From NCBI GenBank assembly GCA_903927505.1, contig CAIYNF010000079.1:1-39750 (forward strand): a stretch of DNA of 39,750 nucleotides, given 5' to 3'. Positions 32,582 through 39,750 of this stretch are shown here, piece after piece; position 1 is the stretch's first letter; each line of letters begins with the position of its first letter. Below the pieces are notes generated by a model. The model ran no database searches. It worked only from the letters and a program-made list of their open reading frames with translations, and had not been told where the DNA came from. Both the position numbers and the translations under genes were made by a program. The stretch comes from an uncultured Bacteroidota bacterium (GTDB lineage: Bacteria > Bacteroidota > Bacteroidia > UKL13-3).

Positions 32582-33041
32582 TGAATTGTTAGAAAAGCTG
32601 AAGGAACTTTTTCCGGATGCCAGCATAGAACAAGGCAATGATTGGCCTGAGCTACTATTTGAACATGCACAAGTTGCAGATGGAAAGTTTTTAGAAGTAG
32701 TGCAAACACTAAAATCTACCAACGAATTTTTGTTTAACTATTTGTTCTGCGAAACCTGTGTGGATTGGAAAACACATTTCAATATGGTATACCATTTGGA
32801 ATCTACGCAATACAGACACAGCATGGTGTTGAAGGTTAAACTCAACCACGAGCAACCCAGCATTGATTCGCTTTCATTTGTATACCGCACGGCAGAAATG
32901 CACGAACGCGAAATCTTTGATTTGTTTGGCATTGTATTTACCGGTCATCCTAATTTAAAACGCATTATTCTTACCGAAGATTGGGTGGGCCATCCCTTGC
33001 GCAAAGATTATGACGACCCTATTAATATGATTAAGCTTTAA
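32571..33041 (+). CDS. nuoC: NADH-quinone oxidoreductase subunit C
   Basis: Protein of 156 residues from ATG 32571 ([12 protein letters not shown]), overlapping nuoB by 11 bp; the TTG at 32553 gives a longer but less plausible start. The 30 kDa-subunit signature is clear: [44 protein letters not shown]. It is a separate gene from nuoD, unlike the fused nuoCD of enterobacteria. The subunit lies in the peripheral arm and helps position NuoD. Confidence 0.96.
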   Translation: MGNDELLEKLKELFPDASIEQGNDWPELLFEHAQVADGKFLEVVQTLKSTNEFLFNYLFCETCVDWKTHFNMVYHLESTQYRHSMVLKVKLNHEQPSIDSLSFVYRTAEMHEREIFDLFGIVFTGHPNLKRIILTEDWVGHPLRKDYDDPINMIKL

Positions 33042-33046
33042 GTGTT

Positions 33047-34162
33047 ATGATTGAAGAAATAACAACCGCTAAAGAGGGTGAAATGGTCATTAATATTGGT
33101 CCGCAACATCCATCTACCCATGGTGTATTACACCTTCTTATTACGCTTGATGGCGAAACCATTAAAAAGCTTGAACCCAACTTGGGTTATATTCACCGTT
33201 CTATAGAAAAAATGTGCGAGAGCTTGAGCTACCGCCAGTTTATTTATAGCACTTCGCGCATGGATTATTTATCTGCGCACATCAATAACCACGCTTGTGC
33301 TATGGCAGTTGAAAAAGCCATGGAAATAGAAGTACCAGAACGTGCAGAATATATCCGTGTAATATTGGATGAACTTACGCGAATTGCTTCGCATCAATTG
33401 TGGTGGGGTGCTATGGCCATGGATTTAGGCGCTTTGTCGCCTTTCTTTTATGCCTTCCGCGAGCGTGAAGTGATTACAGATATTATGGAAGAAACCTGCG
33501 GCGCACGACTTACCATGAACTATATGGTTCCGGGAGGTGTGATGACAGATATTCATCCAAATTTTGTGAAGCATGTAAAAGATTTTATTGTTCAATTTAA
33601 AAGTAAGATAGACGAGTACGATACCTTGGTAACGGATAATATTATTTTCCAAAATCGTATGAAGAATGTTGGCTTACTTTCTGCAGAAGATGCCATTAGC
33701 TATGGTACCAGCGGTCCTACGGCGCGTGGCAGTGGCGTAAGTTGCGATATTAGAAAAACACATCCGTATAGCCTTTACAGCAAACTTCAATTTGAAGAAG
33801 TTATAGAAACAGGTTGTGATTCTTTTTCGCGCTATTTGGTTCGTGTTAAAGAGATGAAACAATCTGTAAAAATTATTGAGCAATTAATAGACAATATTCC
33901 TGAAGGAGATTTTGTAGCTAAAACAAAAGCCGTTATAAAATTACCTAAAGGAGAGTTTTATTCTCGCGCAGAAACAGCGCGTGGCGAATTGGGTGTATAC
34001 ATTGTGAGCGAAGGTGGCACAACCCCTTACCGCATTAAATTCCGTTCGCCAGGTTTCTCTAATTTAAGTGCTTTGAACCACATGGTAAAAGGGTATAAAA
34101 TTGGAGATTTGGTTGCCATTATGGGAACACTTGATTTAGTAATTCCAGATATTGACAGATAA
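33047..34162 (+). CDS. nuoD: NADH-quinone oxidoreductase subunit D
   Basis: Protein of 371 residues, the 49 kDa subunit. GPQHPSTHG (18-26) contains the histidine at the quinone head-group site. NLGYIHRSIEKMCE, SRMDYLSAH and the C-terminal signature YRIKFRSPGFSNLSALNHMVKGYKIGDLVAIMGTLDLVIPDIDR, ending the protein with the usual aspartate-arginine, are all present. It begins 5 bp after nuoC. The gene downstream is nuoH and not nuoE, so nuoEFG are missing from this point of the operon. Confidence 0.98.
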   Translation: MIEEITTAKEGEMVINIGPQHPSTHGVLHLLITLDGETIKKLEPNLGYIHRSIEKMCESLSYRQFIYSTSRMDYLSAHINNHACAMAVEKAMEIEVPERAEYIRVILDELTRIASHQLWWGAMAMDLGALSPFFYAFREREVITDIMEETCGARLTMNYMVPGGVMTDIHPNFVKHVKDFIVQFKSKIDEYDTLVTDNIIFQNRMKNVGLLSAEDAISYGTSGPTARGSGVSCDIRKTHPYSLYSKLQFEEVIETGCDSFSRYLVRVKEMKQSVKIIEQLIDNIPEGDFVAKTKAVIKLPKGEFYSRAETARGELGVYIVSEGGTTPYRIKFRSPGFSNLSALNHMVKGYKIGDLVAIMGTLDLVIPDIDR

Positions 34163-34172
34163 TAAAACGCAG

Positions 34173-35249
34173 ATGTTAAGTTTTGAAAATATATCCCATG
34201 GCCTTCACAATTGGCTGAGCGCAATAATGAGCGAAACGCCTGTGGTGCTCATAGAATTAACGCTTGTTGCGCTTGCTGCCATTACCCTCTTTGCCGCATT
34301 GGGCCTCATATTGGTTTACATGGAAAGAAAAGTGGCAGCAGTTATTCAAATTCGCAAGGGTCCAAATAGGGTTGGCCCAATGGGTATCTTTCAAACAGCT
34401 GCAGATACCTTGAAGCTGGTAATGAAAGAAAACTTTATGCCAGATTCGGTAGATAAGTTTTTGTATAAACTGGCCCCTTTTGTGGTTATGATAACGGCCA
34501 TGTTAATTTTGGCTCCCATGCCATTTGCCCAAGGTTTTCAAATTTGGAATATCAATATTGGGGTGTTTTACGTAACGGCCATTTCCTCTATTTCTGTAAT
34601 TGGTGTATTAATGGCCGGATGGGCAAGTAACAATAAATATTCTTTGCTAGGCGCCATGCGCAGTGGGGCACAAATTGTTAGTTACGAATTGTCTGCAGGC
34701 TTTGCTATTCTTAGCATTGTGGCATTAACCGGCAGTTTAAATTTAAATGATATTATTCTTTCGCAGCAAGATGGTTGGTGGATTTTTAAAGGACATATTC
34801 CGGTATGGATTGCCTTTGTAATTTTTATGATTGCCGTTACGGCCGAAACCAACAGGGCGCCTTTTGATATGGCCGAAGCCGAATCTGAATTAACAGGTGG
34901 TTTTCATACAGAATATGGCGGGATGCGTTTTGCTTTGTTTTTCTTAGCGGAGTACATCAATATTTTTATTGTGTGTGGCATTGGTGCAACCTTGTTTTTT
35001 GGAGGTTGGATGCCCTTTCATATTGGCCATTGGGAAGGCTTTAACCATGTAATGGATTATATACCTTCTTCTATTTGGTTCTTTGGAAAAACCTTCTTTC
35101 TCATTTTTGTAATTATGTGGTTTAGGTGGACGTTCCCACGTTTGCGCATTGACCAATTATTAAATTTAGAGTGGAAATACCTCTTGCCAATTAGCTTGTT
35201 CAATTTGTTATTGATAACCGTAATAGCCATTAAGGGGTGGCATTTTTAA
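34173..35249 (+). CDS. nuoH: NADH-quinone oxidoreductase subunit H
   Basis: Protein of 358 residues from ATG 34173 (MLSFENISHGLH), 10 bp after nuoD; a TTG at 34152 would overlap nuoD. About eight membrane helices. Signature loops: ERKVAAVIQIRKGPNRVGPMG, SNNKYSLLGAMRSGAQ with SYE, and AETNRAPFDMAEAESELTGGFHTEYG with the conserved acidic residues of the quinone channel. The C-terminus has FRWTFPRLRIDQLL. NuoH joins the peripheral arm to the proton-pumping arm. Confidence 0.97.
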   Translation: MLSFENISHGLHNWLSAIMSETPVVLIELTLVALAAITLFAALGLILVYMERKVAAVIQIRKGPNRVGPMGIFQTAADTLKLVMKENFMPDSVDKFLYKLAPFVVMITAMLILAPMPFAQGFQIWNINIGVFYVTAISSISVIGVLMAGWASNNKYSLLGAMRSGAQIVSYELSAGFAILSIVALTGSLNLNDIILSQQDGWWIFKGHIPVWIAFVIFMIAVTAETNRAPFDMAEAESELTGGFHTEYGGMRFALFFLAEYINIFIVCGIGATLFFGGWMPFHIGHWEGFNHVMDYIPSSIWFFGKTFFLIFVIMWFRWTFPRLRIDQLLNLEWKYLLPISLFNLLLITVIAIKGWHF

Positions 35250-35253
35250 GCAG

Positions 35254-35736
35254 ATGATTCGTTTTTTAAAAAACTATTTTACCGAAGTTTTCCAAGCAGT
35301 GAAATCACTGTTTTTGGGCATGAAACTCACGGGATATTATTTCACACATCCCAAGGAAATAATTACACAGGAGTATCCAGAAAACAGGCTTACTTTAAAT
35401 TTATCGGAGCGTTTTAGGGGCGAAGTGGTAATGACACACGATGAACAAAACGAACATGCCTGCACGGGTTGTTCTGCTTGTGAGTTGGCTTGTCCAAATG
35501 GCACCATTAAAATTATTAATAAGTTTGAAATAAATGCAGAGGGTAAAAAGAAAAAGGCCATCGATGCTTTTGTTTACCATTTAGAATTATGCACCATGTG
35601 CAATTTGTGCATACAAGCTTGCCCAACAGATGCCATTAAAATGGCACAAACCTTTGAACACAGTGTGTTTAATAGAAATATGCTTACCAAGCAATTGAAT
35701 TTGGCAGGTTCTAAACTTAGGGAGGGAGTAGAATAA
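35254..35736 (+). CDS. nuoI: NADH-quinone oxidoreductase subunit I (two 4Fe-4S clusters)
   Basis: Protein of 160 residues, with both ferredoxin-type [4Fe-4S] motifs intact: C70, C73, C76, C80 and C113, C116, C119, C123. The N-terminal amphipathic helix FFTEVFQAVKS-like segment fits membrane contact, and the rest resembles standard NuoI. In complex I variants without NuoEFG it could be the entry point for a reduced ferredoxin. It starts 4 bp after nuoH, and its stop shares a base with the nuoJ start. Confidence 0.96.
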   Translation: MIRFLKNYFTEVFQAVKSLFLGMKLTGYYFTHPKEIITQEYPENRLTLNLSERFRGEVVMTHDEQNEHACTGCSACELACPNGTIKIINKFEINAEGKKKKAIDAFVYHLELCTMCNLCIQACPTDAIKMAQTFEHSVFNRNMLTKQLNLAGSKLREGVE

Positions 35737-36254
35737 TGGAAATACGTGAAATTATTTTTTACATCATTGCTGCCTTTGTTTTAGGTTCGGGCATTATGGC
35801 GGTAAGCACCAGAAAAATTTTCCGCTCGGCAATTTGGTTATTGTCTACCTTAATTGGGATAGCCGCTTTGTATTTTTGGATGGATTTAGAATTTATTGCT
35901 GCCGTACAAATTGTGGTGTATGTTGGAGGAATTGTGGTACTCATTATTTTCTCCATTTTTCTTACGCATAAATCGGGTGATGAAATGCCAAAAATTGCCA
36001 TTAAAAGAAAATTGCCTGCTGCATTTGCCGTGCTGTTTGCTTTTGCATTTACGGCCAATTTGCTTTTGCATAATTCGTTTGCTTTAAGCGCTACTAAAAG
36101 TTTTGATTTGTCTGTTGACCGAATAGGAACGCTGATGCTCACAACCGGCGATGGCGGATACATATTGCCATTTGAAGCAGTGAGTATGCTGTTATTAGCT
36201 GCCATGGTAGGCTGTATTGTAATTGCCATGAAAATTAAAAAGGAGGAGCAATAA
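35736..36254 (+). CDS. nuoJ: NADH-quinone oxidoreductase subunit J
   Basis: Protein of 172 residues with about five membrane helices. Conserved segments: AVSTRKIFRSAIWLLSTLIGIAALYFWMDLEFIAAVQIVVYVGGIVVLIIFSIFL, where the VQIVVYVGGI glutamine/tyrosine stretch is diagnostic of ND6/NuoJ. The start ATG shares one base with the nuoI stop, and the stop overlaps nuoK by one base. It contributes to the proton path at the hinge next to NuoK. Confidence 0.95.
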   Translation: MEIREIIFYIIAAFVLGSGIMAVSTRKIFRSAIWLLSTLIGIAALYFWMDLEFIAAVQIVVYVGGIVVLIIFSIFLTHKSGDEMPKIAIKRKLPAAFAVLFAFAFTANLLLHNSFALSATKSFDLSVDRIGTLMLTTGDGGYILPFEAVSMLLLAAMVGCIVIAMKIKKEEQ

Positions 36255-36568
36255 TGACACCCATTAGCATTACACATATATTATTGTTGAGCACCAGTTT
36301 GTTCTTTATTGGCATGTATGGTTTTTTTACCAGAAGAAACTTAATCACTTTGCTCATGTCTGTTGAGTTGATGTTAAACAGTGTAAACATCAATTTTGTG
36401 GCCTTTAACAAATACCTGTTTCCAGAAAAACTCGACGGGGTATTTTTTACCATTTTTGTTATCACTATTGCGGCTGCGGAAGCTGCTGTAGCCATTGCTA
36501 TTATTATTAACCTTTACCGTAGCCATCAATCTATTGATGTGGAAGATGCGGGAGAAATGAAATTTTAA
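36254..36568 (+). CDS. nuoK: NADH-quinone oxidoreductase subunit K
   Basis: Protein of 104 residues with three membrane helices, normal for NuoK/ND4L. MSVELMLNSVNINFVAF contains the conserved membrane glutamate of the first proton site; FFTIFVITIAAAEAAVAIAIIINLYR carries the second conserved glutamate. It starts with an overlap of one base at the nuoJ stop and is followed by nuoL after 2 bp. Confidence 0.96.
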   Translation: MTPISITHILLLSTSLFFIGMYGFFTRRNLITLLMSVELMLNSVNINFVAFNKYLFPEKLDGVFFTIFVITIAAAEAAVAIAIIINLYRSHQSIDVEDAGEMKF

Positions 36569-36570
36569 TT

Positions 36571-38520
36571 ATGTCGGCACAACTTATGATACTCCTTATT
36601 CCCGGCTTGCCATTGTTGGCATTTCTGCTCTTGGGTATTTTTGGAAACAGCAGTGAGCTACTTAAAAAATCTGCAGGAATTATTGGCACAAGCCTAATGG
36701 CCATCTCTTGTTTTTTTGCTACGCATGTTGCTTGGGGCTATTTCACCTTCAATAATATTACGCAGGCCAATTATGTTCCCAATATTGTTTTTAAATACAA
36801 CTGGTTAAATTTTGGTTCGGGCATTTCTATTGATATGGGTGCTTTTATTGATCCCATTTCATCTATGATGTTGGCGGTGGTTACCTTTATTTCTTTGATG
36901 GTGCACCTCTTTAGTTTAGGCTACATGAAAGGCGAGGAGCGCTTTGGCACCTATTACGCCTTTTTGGGATTGTTTACCTTTTCTATGTTGGGATTGGTAT
37001 TGAGTGCTAATATTTTTCAGATTTATATTTTTTGGGAATTGGTTGGGGTATCGTCGTTTTTATTAATTGGCTATTACTTTAATAAACCATCTGCAGTAGC
37101 TGCTTCTAAGAAAGCATTTATTGTAACCCGCTTTGCCGATTTAGGATTCTTAATTGGCATTTTGAGTTTAGGTTTTTACAGCGAAACTTTTGATTTTCAA
37201 GAATTGATTCAACGTTTAACCGACCACCAATCGCCGCAATTTATAGCTATTAGTGCTGCTTCTTTTGTGGGGGTAAGTGCCCTTACATGGGGATTGCTAT
37301 TGGTGTTTGTGGGTGGTGCAGGTAAATCTGCCATGTTCCCTTTGCATATTTGGTTACCAGATGCCATGGAAGGTCCAACCCCGGTTTCTGCCTTAATTCA
37401 TGCGGCAACCATGGTGGTAGCTGGCGTGTATTTGGTAGCGCGTTTGTTTCCCATCTTTGCATTGTCTGATCCAATTGCTTTGGATGTGGTGGCCTATACC
37501 GGAATTATTTCTGCTTTGTTTGCAGCCATTATTGCTTGCACGCAAACAGATATCAAACGTGTTTTGGCTTACTCAACCATGAGCCAAATTGGCTATATGA
37601 TGTTTGCTTTAGGAGTTTCTGGTTACGGTGGCGAAAACGGTGCTGGCTTTAGTGCTTCTTTGTTTCATTTATTTACCCATGCTTTCTTTAAATCACTTTT
37701 GTTTTTAGGAGCAGGTTCTATTATTCATTTTGTGCATAGCAATGAAATGGAAGACATGGGTGGCTTAAGAAAATTAATGCCCATTACGCATATCAGTTTT
37801 TTAATTGCGTGCTTGGCAATAGCAGGTATACCGCCCTTTGCGGGCTTCTTTAGCAAGGAGGCAATTTTGCATGCCGCTCATGCAGGCAGTCCAGTGATTT
37901 ATTATATTGCCTTGTTTACTTCCATGCTTACGGCTTTTTATATGTTCCGTTTGTACTTCAATATTTTTTGGAGCAAGGAGGCCACTCACAGCACGCATGA
38001 TGAACACGGACATGGCGAAGGTACCTGGAGCATGAAATTGCCTTTGTTGTTGTTAATGGTGGCTTCTATTGGCGTTGGCTTTGTGCCGTTCTCTCATTAT
38101 GTAAGTTCAGATGGGTTCTTATTAGAATCGCATGTAGATCTATTGTTCTCTATTGCACCGGTGAGTTTGGCAGTGCTAGGAATTGTATTTGCGGCCTATT
38201 TATACCGCGTTAAAAACAATAAGCCAGACAATATAGCCAATAGCTTAGGCGGCTTGTTTATGGCTGCTAAAAAGAAATTTTACATCGATGAAATTTATCT
38301 GTTCATCACCAAAAAAATTGTTTTCAATTTAATTGGCAGGCCTGCCGCTTGGGTAGATAAAAATATTGTGGATGGCTTTTATAGTATGAGTGCAGTGGTA
38401 ACTGAAGAATTTTCGAATACTATTAAAGGCTGGCAATCTGGTAATGTGCAAGGCTATGCACGCTACTTTTTAGGTGGAATTATGGGATTGGCCATCCTAC
38501 TTTTATATGTATTAAATTAA
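36571..38520 (+). CDS. nuoL: NADH-quinone oxidoreductase subunit L
   Basis: Protein of 649 residues, a large antiporter-like proton-pumping subunit with about 16 membrane helices. The conserved pumping residues are in the usual context: FWELVGVSSFLLIGYYF (membrane glutamate), FVGGAGKSAMFPLHIWLPDAMEGPTPVSALIHAATMVVAGVYL (lysine and histidines) and TDIKRVLAYSTMSQIGYM. A histidine-rich loop THSTHDEHGHGEG (from about residue 475) is a curious local insertion before the last helices and could bind metal, though without further support. It starts 2 bp after nuoK. Confidence 0.97.
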   Translation: MSAQLMILLIPGLPLLAFLLLGIFGNSSELLKKSAGIIGTSLMAISCFFATHVAWGYFTFNNITQANYVPNIVFKYNWLNFGSGISIDMGAFIDPISSMMLAVVTFISLMVHLFSLGYMKGEERFGTYYAFLGLFTFSMLGLVLSANIFQIYIFWELVGVSSFLLIGYYFNKPSAVAASKKAFIVTRFADLGFLIGILSLGFYSETFDFQELIQRLTDHQSPQFIAISAASFVGVSALTWGLLLVFVGGAGKSAMFPLHIWLPDAMEGPTPVSALIHAATMVVAGVYLVARLFPIFALSDPIALDVVAYTGIISALFAAIIACTQTDIKRVLAYSTMSQIGYMMFALGVSGYGGENGAGFSASLFHLFTHAFFKSLLFLGAGSIIHFVHSNEMEDMGGLRKLMPITHISFLIACLAIAGIPPFAGFFSKEAILHAAHAGSPVIYYIALFTSMLTAFYMFRLYFNIFWSKEATHSTHDEHGHGEGTWSMKLPLLLLMVASIGVGFVPFSHYVSSDGFLLESHVDLLFSIAPVSLAVLGIVFAAYLYRVKNNKPDNIANSLGGLFMAAKKKFYIDEIYLFITKKIVFNLIGRPAAWVDKNIVDGFYSMSAVVTEEFSNTIKGWQSGNVQGYARYFLGGIMGLAILLLYVLN

Positions 38521-38526
38521 GTAAAG

Positions 38527-39750
38527 ATGAATTTATTACTTCTTATATTTATTCCTTTCCTCACTGCGCTAGGCGTATTGGCGGCAAAGGGTTTGAAGCA
38601 GGTAAGAACAGTGGCATTTATTGGATCTTTGCTGCAGTTATTTCTTTCTTTTTATTTGCTGAACCAATACCAAAATGCAAAAATTTTGGGCGATACTTCC
38701 CTGATGTTGTTTGAGCAAAGCTATGCTTGGTTTCCAAGTATGGGGGTGAATTTTCATATTGGTGTAGATGGCATTTCTATTGCCATGATTTTGCTTACTT
38801 CCTTGGTGGTGGTAGCTGGGGTTTTGGTTTCGTACAATATGGAAACCTTGCACAAAGAATTCTTCTTCTTATTGGTATTACTAAGTTTGGGCGCGTATGG
38901 TTTCTTTATTTCGCTCGATATTTTCACTTTGTTTTTCTTCTTGGAAGTAGCGGTAATTCCTAAGTTTTTATTGATTGGTATTTGGGGCAGTGGTCCAAAA
39001 GAAAAGAGCGCCATGAAATTGGCCTTAATGCTAATGGGCGGTTCGGCCATGATTTTTATTGGCTTGAGTGGCGTTTATTTTTACTCGGGGGTAAATGGTC
39101 CAAACACATTTGATTTAATGCGCATTGCAAAAAATGGCATGCCCTTAAGTGCGCAGTTGTTCTTTTTTCCATTTGCCTTTGCAGGCTTTGGGGTATTTAC
39201 GGCCTTGTTTCCATTTCATACTTGGGTGCCAGACGGGCACTCTTCTGCACCTACCGCAGCCTCTATGTTTTTAGCTGGTATATCTATGAAATTAGGAGGC
39301 TATGGTTGTTTACGTGTGGCTACATTTTTAATGCCACAGGCAGCAGGGCATTACGCACCTGTAATTATTGCCTTGGCAACCATTGCCATTATTTATGGTG
39401 CCTTTGCTACTTTAATGCAAACAGATTTAAAATACATCAATGCGTATTCTTCTATTAGCCATTGCGGATTTGTATTGTTGGGTATAGGCATGCTTACCAA
39501 AACTTCTATAACAGGTGCTGTCATGCAAATGGTGAGTCATGGTTTAATGACAGCACTTTTCTTTGCTGCCATAGGCATGATGTACAACAGAACCCATACC
39601 AGATTGGTAGGCCAATTGGGCGGTTTGTTAAAGGTAATGCCATTTATTTCCAGCATTTTTATTATTGCCGGTTTGGTGTCTTTGGGCCTACCAGGCTTTA
39701 GTGGTTTTGTTTCTGAAATGACCGTCTTTGTTGGTTCGTGGCAAAACCCA
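38527..39750 (+). CDS. nuoM: NADH-quinone oxidoreductase subunit M, truncated by window edge
   Basis: The frame opens at ATG 38527, 6 bp after nuoL, and stays open for exactly 408 codons to the right edge. It encodes a polytopic membrane protein with NuoM features: IGVDGISIAMILLTSL, FFLEVAVIPKFLLIGIWG with the conserved membrane glutamate, FPFHTWVPDGHSSAPTAASMFLAGISMKLGGYG and MQTDLKYINAYSSISHCGFVLLG. About 100 C-terminal residues are missing. nuoN is expected next but lies outside. Other-strand frames and short out-of-frame frames in this stretch are not genes. Confidence 0.95.
   Translation, partial: MNLLLLIFIPFLTALGVLAAKGLKQVRTVAFIGSLLQLFLSFYLLNQYQNAKILGDTSLMLFEQSYAWFPSMGVNFHIGVDGISIAMILLTSLVVVAGVLVSYNMETLHKEFFFLLVLLSLGAYGFFISLDIFTLFFFLEVAVIPKFLLIGIWGSGPKEKSAMKLALMLMGGSAMIFIGLSGVYFYSGVNGPNTFDLMRIAKNGMPLSAQLFFFPFAFAGFGVFTALFPFHTWVPDGHSSAPTAASMFLAGISMKLGGYGCLRVATFLMPQAAGHYAPVIIALATIAIIYGAFATLMQTDLKYINAYSSISHCGFVLLGIGMLTKTSITGAVMQMVSHGLMTALFFAAIGMMYNRTHTRLVGQLGGLLKVMPFISSIFIIAGLVSLGLPGFSGFVSEMTVFVGSWQNP

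Noticed and set aside
35759-36277. 172-codon reverse open frame
   Set aside because: Exact antisense of nuoJ, which has strong family signatures and couples to nuoI and nuoK by one-base overlaps.
38727-39701. Several forward frames in the last 1 kb that could suggest a frameshifted gene
   Set aside because: One uninterrupted frame from 38527 to the window edge encodes NuoM with all expected motifs; the others are out-of-frame shadows.

Overview
This window looks like chromosomal DNA of a Bacteroidota bacterium. Four things point there: a full-length SprA (type IX secretion outer-membrane translocon), a secreted protein with a type IX C-terminal sorting domain, paralogous surface proteins built from domains typical of the phylum, and several TAnnTTTG -7 promoter elements just upstream of genes. 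Base composition is fairly AT-rich and even. I see no rRNA, tRNA, CRISPR, transposase or phage genes, so this is mostly core genome with one accessory-looking block (about 5.3-12.4 kb). I cannot name the genus from sequence alone.

Layout. 1-539 (-): truncated DMT/EamA-type membrane transporter. 626-3650 (+): ruvX, def and a long-chain acyl-CoA synthetase. 3653-4075 (-): GNAT acetyltransferase. 4134-5186 (+): class I fructose-bisphosphate aldolase with a strong terminator. 5374-12343 (+): a five-gene run of secreted proteins, four tandem paralogs (N-terminal beta domain, FN3-like domain, DUF1566/Lcl-type domain) followed by a small protein with a type IX sorting signal. The first paralog has an extra C-terminal region of about 359 residues that I do not recognise. 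12479-16822 (+): accD with terminator, LUD-domain protein, LpxH-type phosphoesterase, secreted propeller-like protein and prfA. 16830-17396 (-): conserved-looking hypothetical. 17540-19762 (+): SulP-STAS-carbonic anhydrase fusion, followed by a short direct repeat. 19917-20303 (+) apaG; 20300-20644 (-) small MORN-like secreted protein; 20814-28587 (+) ruvA and sprA; 28590-29234 (+) O-methyltransferase; 29239-30036 (-) inositol monophosphatase family; 30112-30717 (+) recR; 30780-31296 (-) a RelE/ParE-type toxin-antitoxin pair. 31689-39750 (+): complex I operon nuoABCDHIJKLM, running off the right edge inside nuoM.

How the parts fit. SprA is the outer-membrane channel for proteins carrying type IX signals, and the last gene of the paralog block carries such a signal, so machinery and cargo lie in the same window. 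The nuo operon goes straight from nuoD to nuoH and lacks nuoE, nuoF and nuoG, as in 11-subunit complex I clusters whose electron donor need not be NADH. An 18-bp perfect dyad resembling a Fur-type operator lies just upstream of nuoA.

The least expected signal is at DNA level. The 10-bp palindrome GGTTCGAACC occurs at least five times (chance expectation well below one), in all three reading frames and in one intergenic region. A second palindrome, TTGGCGCCAA, occurs three times exactly plus once with one mismatch.
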